Shown: in pieces, positions 23,035 through 28,795 of the stretch | Numbering within the stretch: position 1 is the first letter of the stretch | How the letters are laid out: each line of letters begins with the position of its first letter | DNA from: JAVZOV01 sp049976445 | GTDB taxonomy: Archaea > Thermoproteota > Thermoprotei > Gearchaeales > WAQG01 | DNA length: 28,795 nt | Direction of reading: 5' to 3' | Assembly (NCBI GenBank): GCA_049976445.1 | Contig: JBMFIF010000019.1 | Span: forward strand, 1-28,795 | Made by a program: the position numbers and the translations under genes | Notes under the pieces: generated by a model | Databases searched by the model: none | What the model saw: the letters and a program-made list of their open reading frames with translations, nothing else | Told to the model about the DNA's origin: nothing

Positions 23035-24013
23035 GGTTTATACTGATGAGGATGTTTCATTAGATATTCTCAAGAATAAGACTATTGGTGTTGTAGGTTA
23101 TGGTAGTCAAGGAAGGGCACAGGCACTTAACTTAAGAGATAGTGGTCTTAATGTTATAATCGGTTTAAGGAAGGGAAAATCATGGGATGAAGCTACTAAG
23201 GATGGTTTTAGTGTATACGAGATCAATGAGGCTGTTAAAAGGTCTGATGTGCTCTTAATATTAATACCTGATATGGTTCAGCCAAGTGTATGGAATGAAA
23301 ACATTTCCACACATATAAAACCTGGAACAGTAGTAGATTTTGCTCATGGATTTAATGTGAGATTTGGCTTAATTAAACCACCAAACTTTGTAGATGTGGT
23401 GATGGTTGCTCCTAAAGGACCTGGAAAATTAGTTAGAGATGAATATGTTAAAGGACGTGGTGTTCCTGCACTTGTAGCAGTGCATCAGAATTATAGTGGA
23501 GTTGCAATGGAGTATGCTTTAGCAATCACTAAAGGAATAGGTGCTACGCGAATGGGTGTTTTAGAAACTACGTTTGCTGAAGAAACTGAAACAGATCTGA
23601 TAGGTGAACAGACAGTACTTGTGGGCGGTCTCATCGAGCTTTTAAAGAAAGGGTTTGAAGTTTTAGTGGAATTAGGTTATCAGCCTGAAGTGGCCTATTT
23701 TGAAGCTATAAACGAGGCAAAGTTAATAATGGATTTGATCTGGGAAAAAGGATTCACAGGAATGTTAATGAATGTTTCCGAGACAGCTAGGTTTGGAGGC
23801 TTAACTGTTGGGCCTCAGGTTATTGATAATCACGTTAAAGAAAATATGAAAAAAGCTGCAGAAAAAGTTAGAAATAACGAGTTTGCACAATCGTGGATTA
23901 AAGAGTTCAGAGAGGGAATGCCCACACTTAACCAACTTATTAAGGAACTCGAAAAACATCAAGCAGAAATAACAGGTAAATATCTTAGATCACTCGCAAG
24001 TAGGAAGTATTAA
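23027..24013 (+). CDS. ilvC: Ketol-acid reductoisomerase, class I
   Basis: The enzyme isomerises and reduces acetolactate and acetohydroxybutyrate. Its 328 residues match the short class I form. The nucleotide fold has IGVVGYGSQGRAQALNLRDS, with the cofactor-selecting loop in GLRKGKSWDEATKDG. The conserved MVAPKGPGKLVRDEYVKGRG, the metal ligands in FAEETETDLIGEQTVLVGG (Asp and Glu) and FEAINEAKLIMDLIWEKG follow. A TTG at 23021 directly abuts the ribosome site GGAGGTGA (23013-23020). GTG 23027, 6 nt downstream of it, is the better start. It overlaps ilvN and lies 43 bp before ilvD. Confidence 0.95.
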   Translation: MPKVYTDEDVSLDILKNKTIGVVGYGSQGRAQALNLRDSGLNVIIGLRKGKSWDEATKDGFSVYEINEAVKRSDVLLILIPDMVQPSVWNENISTHIKPGTVVDFAHGFNVRFGLIKPPNFVDVVMVAPKGPGKLVRDEYVKGRGVPALVAVHQNYSGVAMEYALAITKGIGATRMGVLETTFAEETETDLIGEQTVLVGGLIELLKKGFEVLVELGYQPEVAYFEAINEAKLIMDLIWEKGFTGMLMNVSETARFGGLTVGPQVIDNHVKENMKKAAEKVRNNEFAQSWIKEFREGMPTLNQLIKELEKHQAEITGKYLRSLASRKY

Positions 24014-24056
24014 AATGATGAATAAAGATAATATTATTAATGAGAGGTGATTAATC

Positions 24057-25748
24057 ATGAGCGATGATACAACAAAAGTTAAAGATTTGCGCAGTTCTAA
24101 GATAACTCAAGGTATAGAGAGAGCTCCGCATAGGGCTTTACTAAGAGCTATTGGGCTTACTGATAATGATTTCAATAAACCGATCATCGGTATTGCAAAT
24201 TCTTATAGTGAGTTTGTTCCTGGTCATTTGAATCTAAGAAAACTCGTAGATGCTGTTAAAGAAGGAATTAGGGAGGCTGGTGGTGTACCGATAGAGTTTA
24301 ACACTATAGCTGTTGATGATGGCATTGCTATGGGCCATGAGGGGATGAAATATTCACTAGTAAGTAGAGAAATAATTGCAGATAGTGTTGAAATAATGGC
24401 TCAAGCTCATCAGGTTGATGGATTAGTTTTGATGGCAAGTTGTGATAAAATCGTGCCTGGTATGATAATGGCGGCTGCTCGGTTGAATATTCCATCAATC
24501 TTCCTTAACGGTGGACCAATGGAACCAGGTTATTATAGAGGGAATTCAATCGCATTAGGTAATGTGTTTGAAGCTGTAGGTTCATATTTAAAGGGTAAGA
24601 TAACTATCGAGGAGCTTTATGAGATAGAGAGAAATGCATGTCCTGGACCAGGAAGTTGTGCTGGATTGTATACAGCTAATACAATGTCAATATTGTCTGA
24701 GGTTTTGGGTTTATCAGTACCTGGCACGTCAACAATACCTGCGGTGAGTGCACATAGAGTCAGGGTGGCTAGGGATGCTGGTAAATTAATAGTAGAGTTG
24801 GTAAGGAAGAATCTTTTACCTCGCAATTTAATAACACGCGAATCACTACTTAATGCTATAGCAGTAGACTTAGCTATGGGTGGATCAACGAACGCAGTAT
24901 TGCATTTACTTGCTATTGCAAGGGAAGCCGGTGTAAACTTAACACTCGATGATTTTGATAATATGAGTTCTAAAGTACCTTACATAGCTGACCTAGCTCC
25001 TGGAGGAAAATATTATGTGATCAATTTTCATGCAGTAGGTGGTGTACCAACGTTGATAAAAGAGTTATCAAAAATTGGTGCTGTTAATCCTAATGTATTA
25101 ACAATATTAGGTATTACTTGGAAAGAAATTATAGCAAATGCTCCTAATCCAGATAATGTAATTATAAGATCTGCAGAGAAGGCTTTATCATCTCGCAGTG
25201 CATTGGTAGTGTTGAAAGGAAATCTTGCACCAAATGGTGCTGTTATAAAAATCGCGGGAGTTTCAATTAAGAAATTTGAAGGAAATGCTAGACCCTTTAA
25301 TAGTGAGGAGGAGGCTCTCAAGTATATCGAAAAAGGTGATATAAAGCCTGGTGATGTAATAATTATTAGGTATGTAGGTCCTGCTGGTGCACCAGGTATG
25401 CCTGAAATGCTTCAAGTAACTTCTGCGATCGTTGGTTTAGGTTTAGGAGAGAGTGTGGCGTTAATTACAGATGGTAGGTTTAGCGGTGCAACGAGAGGTA
25501 TCATGGTTGGACATGTATCTCCTGAAGCCGCTGTTGGTGGCCCTATTGCTGTCGTAGAATATGATGATAGAATTTACATAGATGTTGAATCTAAAAAAAT
25601 AATATTAAAAGTTGATGAAAAAGAATTAAAACACAGAATAGATAACTGGGTGCCTCCTAAGAAAGATGTCAAAGGGGTGCTGAAGAGATATTCTATGTTA
25701 GTTAGTGATGCAAGTGAGGGTGCGGTCTTAAAGTATAATTTAAGATGA
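24057..25748 (+). CDS. ilvD: Dihydroxy-acid dehydratase
   Basis: This Fe-S dehydratase makes 2-oxoisovalerate and 2-oxo-3-methylvalerate. The 563-residue protein shows NTIAVDDGIAMGHEGMKYSL, the cluster cysteine in MASCDKIVPGM and the second in ACPGPGSCAGLYTANTM. The C-terminal block is LITDGRFSGATRGIMVGHVSPEAAVGG. The N-terminal box reads NSYSEFVPGHLNLRK, with Gly-His where [2Fe-2S] enzymes have a third cluster Cys. This resembles the E. coli type that carries an oxygen-labile [4Fe-4S] cluster. GAGAGGTGAT, 5 nt before ATG 24057, is a strong ribosome site. It is the last gene of the ilv operon. Confidence 0.95.
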   Translation: MSDDTTKVKDLRSSKITQGIERAPHRALLRAIGLTDNDFNKPIIGIANSYSEFVPGHLNLRKLVDAVKEGIREAGGVPIEFNTIAVDDGIAMGHEGMKYSLVSREIIADSVEIMAQAHQVDGLVLMASCDKIVPGMIMAAARLNIPSIFLNGGPMEPGYYRGNSIALGNVFEAVGSYLKGKITIEELYEIERNACPGPGSCAGLYTANTMSILSEVLGLSVPGTSTIPAVSAHRVRVARDAGKLIVELVRKNLLPRNLITRESLLNAIAVDLAMGGSTNAVLHLLAIAREAGVNLTLDDFDNMSSKVPYIADLAPGGKYYVINFHAVGGVPTLIKELSKIGAVNPNVLTILGITWKEIIANAPNPDNVIIRSAEKALSSRSALVVLKGNLAPNGAVIKIAGVSIKKFEGNARPFNSEEEALKYIEKGDIKPGDVIIIRYVGPAGAPGMPEMLQVTSAIVGLGLGESVALITDGRFSGATRGIMVGHVSPEAAVGGPIAVVEYDDRIYIDVESKKIILKVDEKELKHRIDNWVPPKKDVKGVLKRYSMLVSDASEGAVLKYNLR

Positions 25749-25757
25749 CTTTTTTTC
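25749..25757 (+). terminator. T-run terminator after ilvD
   Basis: ctttttttc follows the ilvD stop directly and suits U-run termination in archaea. Confidence 0.5.
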
Positions 25758-25839
25758 CTGTCTTGAAGGACGAAGCTTCCATTTCTTATAAATTATTGTC
25801 AAGCACTTCAAGATGAAGAATTATTTTTATGATATGTTA

Positions 25840-25862
25840 TAATGTTATCTTTTATAACATTA
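25840..25862. promoter_or_regulatory. Perfect 9-bp palindrome between ilvD and prf1
   Basis: TAATGTTAT and ATAACATTA flank the 5-nt loop ctttt. It sits about 30 bp upstream of the TATA box for the release factor gene and about 90 bp after ilvD. It could be an operator or a second termination hairpin; no G/C pairs strengthen it beyond one per arm. A second small repeat (CTTGAAG at about 25763, CTTCAAG at about 25805) lies upstream. Confidence 0.3.
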
Positions 25863-25889
25863 GTTCTGATTGGTAGCGCAAATATGTTT

Positions 25890-25898
25890 ATTTATAAA
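25890..25898 (+). promoter_or_regulatory. TATA box for prf1-pyrH
   Basis: tttataaaa lies about 37 nt before GTG 25932. Initiation near 25918 would leave a short leader with a weak GGAAGGGG ribosome site. Confidence 0.5.
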
Positions 25899-25931
25899 AA
25901 GATTGTTTTTGTTTAGGAAGGGGTTAGAATA

Positions 25932-27164
25932 GTGGAGGATGTAGCTGAGAAACTAGATGAATATAAGCTAGAAAGGTTAGTAAAGGAACTGAAGAAGAAA
26001 AGTGGGCGAGGTACTGAACTTGTATCGCTTTATATACCTGCTGGTAGGCAGATTTCTGATATTGCGACGTTGCTTAGGGAGGAATATTCGACCGCGTCAA
26101 ATATTAAGGACAGAACTACGAGGCATCATGTTCTTGAAGCTCTTACTACTATAATGCAACGTTTAAAGCTTTTTAGGGTTACTCCTCCTAATGGTCTTAT
26201 TGTCTTTTGTGGGTATGTTGCAGGCGATAAGCCTGGTGATGAGGTTTTAGAAGTCCATTTGTTAGAACCACCAAAACCATTAAGTCAGTACTTATACAGA
26301 TGTGATTCTAAGTTTCATACTGAAATATTAGAAAAAATGATAGAGAAAGGACACGTATATGGATTAGTTACTATGGATAAGGAAGAGGCTACTTTTGCAA
26401 TTGTAAGAGGTGGTGACATTGAAATATTAGAGTCCATTACGTCTGGTGTTCCAGGTAAGCATAGGTCTGGTGGACAATCTGCTCGAAGATTTGAGCGTGT
26501 AATTGAGGTTCTTACTAATGAATTTTTCCATAGAGTTGGGGAACGTATGAAAAGATATTTTGTTGATGAAAATCAGGTGGAAGGTGTATTAGTTGGTGGG
26601 CCTGGGCCTACAAAAAATGATTTCTTAGATGGTGACTACATGCCATACGAGTTAAAAAACAAAATCTTAGGTGTTGTTGATGTAGGATATACTGATGAAA
26701 GTGGTATTAGAGAACTCATCGAGAAAGGTAAGGAGTATATTAAAGAATCTGAGCTTGTTAAAGAGCGAGAGATCGTTAAAACTGTGTTAGATCTTGCGTC
26801 AAACAATCCCGAAAAAGTCGCAATAGGTATAAAGGAGGTCATGAAAAATCTTGAAAACGGTAATGTAAAAGAGCTTATAATGTCTAAAGAGTCCATTTTT
26901 ATTAAGGTTTCTTATACATGTAACAATTGTGGTTATTCAGGATCCTCTATCATTGAAGCTAATGATGCTTATCTTTTTAAGCTTAATCTTAAATGTGAAT
27001 CTTGTGGTTCGCCAAACATTAATATTATGGAGAGTGATGTGACCGATGATATTATACTTAGTGCTAAAAATCAAGGAGCAACAATACACATGATATCTGG
27101 AGGTTTAGATGAGGCTGTAATGTTAAGAAATGCTTTCGGAGGAATCGTTGCAATTTTGAGGTGA
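25932..27164 (+). CDS. prf1: Peptide chain release factor aRF1
   Basis: This class I release factor reads all three stop codons and triggers peptide release. In its 410 residues, domain 1 has the decoding motifs TASNIKDR (N57-D60) and YLYRCDSKF (YxCxxxF). Domain 2 has the catalytic GGQ in GKHRSGGQSARRFERV. Domain 3 ends in a zinc-ribbon-like CNNCGYSG...CESCG. The decoding tetrapeptide is NIKD, not the textbook NIKS. This may be common among TACK archaea, which I cannot check here. The GTG start follows a TATA box and a weak ribosome site. pyrH follows after 6 bp. Confidence 0.95.
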   Translation: MEDVAEKLDEYKLERLVKELKKKSGRGTELVSLYIPAGRQISDIATLLREEYSTASNIKDRTTRHHVLEALTTIMQRLKLFRVTPPNGLIVFCGYVAGDKPGDEVLEVHLLEPPKPLSQYLYRCDSKFHTEILEKMIEKGHVYGLVTMDKEEATFAIVRGGDIEILESITSGVPGKHRSGGQSARRFERVIEVLTNEFFHRVGERMKRYFVDENQVEGVLVGGPGPTKNDFLDGDYMPYELKNKILGVVDVGYTDESGIRELIEKGKEYIKESELVKEREIVKTVLDLASNNPEKVAIGIKEVMKNLENGNVKELIMSKESIFIKVSYTCNNCGYSGSSIIEANDAYLFKLNLKCESCGSPNINIMESDVTDDIILSAKNQGATIHMISGGLDEAVMLRNAFGGIVAILR

Positions 27165-27170
27165 GAAATA

Positions 27171-27845
27171 ATGGTTCTTGTTGTTAAATTAGGTGGACAC
27201 CTTTTAAATAAAGATAATACATTACGTGTACAAGAATATGTTGATATTTTTTATAACCTGATTCAGAATGAACCTACACACCTTGTTATAGGTGGAGGAC
27301 CCATAGCCAGATTATATATTCAAGAAGGGCGGAGATTAGGTTTAACGGAAGCGCACCTCGATCAATTAGCCATCGAAGTCACATGGCTAAACGCTTTACT
27401 GTTTCAATATGCCCTTTCAATGAAAAATATTTACTCAAAATTGACAAAAACTTTTTCAGAGATGATCGATGCTATTAATGAAAACAAGATAATAATCGCT
27501 GGTGGCTTAATGCCCGGTCAATCAACTACTGCTGTAGCTACACTCCTTGCAGAACTTACAAAATCAAGATTACTTATTTATGCAACAGATGTTGATGGAA
27601 TTTATACAAAAGATCCAAAAAAACACAGCGATGCAAAATTATTAAAATCAATAACAATAGATGACCTAATACATATCATGGAAGAAGAAAGAGCTGAAGC
27701 GGGAACATACAAACTTTTCGATCCACCATCACTCAAAATCATAAAAAGAAGTAAACTGACAGTTCGAGTAATAAACGGCACACAACCAGAAAACATTATA
27801 AGAGCTGCTAAAGGAGAAGACATTGGAACCCTTGTAACAACATAA
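27171..27845 (+). CDS. pyrH: UMP kinase (archaeal type)
   Basis: The enzyme phosphorylates UMP to UDP. The 224-residue amino-acid-kinase-fold protein has VVKLGGHLL at the phosphate-binding start and VIGGGPIARLYIQEGRRLGL. The archaeal-specific AHLDQLAIEVTWLNALL and the nucleotide loop YATDVDGIYTKDPKKHSDAKL follow. The GAGGTGAG ribosome site overlaps the aRF1 stop, and ATG 27171 follows, so the two genes form one unit. No odd features were seen. Confidence 0.93.
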   Translation: MVLVVKLGGHLLNKDNTLRVQEYVDIFYNLIQNEPTHLVIGGGPIARLYIQEGRRLGLTEAHLDQLAIEVTWLNALLFQYALSMKNIYSKLTKTFSEMIDAINENKIIIAGGLMPGQSTTAVATLLAELTKSRLLIYATDVDGIYTKDPKKHSDAKLLKSITIDDLIHIMEEERAEAGTYKLFDPPSLKIIKRSKLTVRVINGTQPENIIRAAKGEDIGTLVTT

Positions 27846-28095
27846 CATGAATAACCAAATCAAAAAATAGTAACCTTAAATATTCCTTAAATTCTTCTTA
27901 CATGATTTAATAATTTTACTAACAGTTAAAGAAAAGCAGTTTGTCATTAAGAGCAGAGATTAAAGTAATATTCTTAAAGAACACTAATAACTTCTCCTCT
28001 GTTGAATCATACATTCTCTCTTAAAGAGCTTGATTTGGATCAACTTTTCCTAATTGAAAACACGATTGAAAGAAATTAAGATGTTAATAGGACAT
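27846..28095. other. Intergenic region without recognisable features
   Basis: This is AT-rich sequence between the 3' ends of pyrH and the small membrane protein gene. I see no tRNA, hairpin or coding frame that can be supported. Confidence 0.5.
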
Positions 28096-28353
28096 TTATT
28101 TTTGTTCTTGCTCTATTCTATTTTTTATCTCGTTCATATGTATAATTAATAATGTGTAGATCATAAGAAAAAGAATCATTGCAAGTATACCAAAGAAATA
28201 AGCTAAAATTAAATTAACTTTATCCAATCTAATATCAATACCCATTAAACTACCTATCAAGCTATAACAATAAAAGAATAAAAAGTAAAGAGAAACAAAT
28301 ATAGTTACTTGCTTTCTATTCTTCCACAACCATTCTTTTATTTTTGAGAACAT
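28096..28353 (-). CDS. Small two-helix membrane protein, unrecognised
   Basis: This 85-residue protein has a basic N-terminus (MFSKIKEWLWKNRKQ) and two membrane helices (about residues 17-38 and 48-72). Its polar C-terminus is charged (IHMNEIKNRIEQEQK). ATG 28353 is chosen because GTGAT lies 4 nt upstream. The longer frame (from TTG 28395) would read through the end of the upstream gene. The ribosome site overlaps the stop of the interrupted gene at 28362-28795, so the two were coupled. No family is recognised; an accessory membrane partner of the upstream secreted protein is a guess. Confidence 0.6.
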   Translation of the reverse strand: MFSKIKEWLWKNRKQVTIFVSLYFLFFYCYSLIGSLMGIDIRLDKVNLILAYFFGILAMILFLMIYTLLIIHMNEIKNRIEQEQK

Positions 28354-28361
28354 TTTTATCA

Positions 28362-28795
28362 CTAGCATACCGCAAATATAGGACAATATGTCCAAGCTAC
28401 TTTTACATTAACACCAACGTATTGATTATTATAATCAAATGTGGCAGATCCACTAGAATACATTATATTGTTAGCACTTGGTTCTACATAATAAACAAAT
28501 CCTGATGAATCCCATACTTTTACTTCACTACCGGAAGGCAAATAATATGCAGGCTAACAAAAACATAATATTGATATTGCCGCATACTCTGGGCCATCCC
28601 ATGTAATGTAAAAAGTATTAGATTGAACTGTAGAAGATGAATACCAGGAATGATCACATTCATTATGAACAGCATAACCATATCCATGATCCGTTACGTA
28701 AAAGTAATAGTAAATAGTAGGATCTAAACTAATATATGTTTTGGGCCTAATTTTTATAATATTTTTATCTTGATGAACAATAAAACTATTGTTAC
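28362..28795 (-). pseudogene. Extracellular beta-rich protein, interrupted by an in-frame TAG, cut by window edge
   Basis: The minus-strand frame is open from the right edge, reading YISLDPTIYYYFYVTDHGYG, then AVHNECDHSWYSSS and FYITWDGPEYAAISILCFC. It then meets TAG at 28556-28554. It continues without a break in the same frame as PAYYLPSGSEVKVWDSSG and YVGVNVKVAWTYCPIFAVC, ending at TAG 28364-28362. The Tyr/Ser/Trp/Gly-rich, beta-type composition with Cys suggests a secreted or surface domain. I do not recognise it. TAG also ends sdhA, sdhB, sdhC and the permease gene here, so recoding is unlikely and a nonsense mutation or truncated C-terminus is favoured. Confidence 0.6.

Noticed and set aside
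28554..28556. Pyrrolysine at the internal TAG
   Set aside because: TAG terminates sdhA, sdhB, sdhC and the TRAP permease gene in the same window and no pyl gene is seen, so mutation is the simpler reading.

Overview
This is a low-GC (AT-rich) archaeal chromosome segment. The evidence for an archaeon is an aRF1-type class I release factor, an archaeal-type UMP kinase, an e-MtaB-like tRNA methylthiotransferase, TATA-box promoters about 25-30 nt ahead of several starts that look leaderless, and GGTGA/GAGGTG ribosome sites ahead of GTG and TTG starts inside operons. The Rieske/cytochrome b and succinate dehydrogenase genes point to a respiring organism. A member of the Thermoproteota (TACK) or a neighbouring lineage is plausible, but the sequence alone does not fix the taxon.

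Layout. 1-6.6 kb: the N-terminus of a membrane-anchored HtrA-like protease (cut by the window edge), a bactofilin-like beta-repeat protein, a small methyltransferase, homoserine dehydrogenase, and a divergent PLP aminotransferase. These are followed by a translationally coupled pair, tRNA methylthiotransferase and UbiX. 6.6-9.9 kb: an accessory stretch with an unrecognised membrane-anchored protein, a PrpF-family isomerase, and relics of at least three mobile element types (a small TIR element, a TnpB C-terminus and an IS6-like transposase).

9.96-17.68 kb: a tight seven-gene operon encoding a TAXI-type TRAP transporter (binding protein plus fused permease), a Rieske protein, a cytochrome b, and succinate dehydrogenase subunits C, A and B. 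Read as a unit, it would import a carboxylate-type substrate, oxidise succinate to fumarate, and pass the electrons through the quinone pool to a Rieske/cytochrome b complex. The cytochrome b appears to carry Lys where the fourth haem-ligand His is expected. 17.75-18.53 kb: a second IS6-like relic, itself interrupted by a second copy of the small TIR element, flanked by a perfect 9-bp target duplication.

18.7-25.75 kb: branched-chain amino acid biosynthesis. leuB converges on a leuA/cimA-like synthase, which is divergent from ilvB-ilvN-ilvC-ilvD. The synthase gene has an apparent one-base frameshift just after its start. An 11-bp inverted repeat lies at the start of both divergent genes, in the same phase relative to each main frame. 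25.9-27.85 kb: aRF1 and UMP kinase in one unit. 28.1-28.8 kb: a small two-helix membrane protein downstream of an extracellular-type gene that is interrupted by an in-frame TAG and runs off the right edge.
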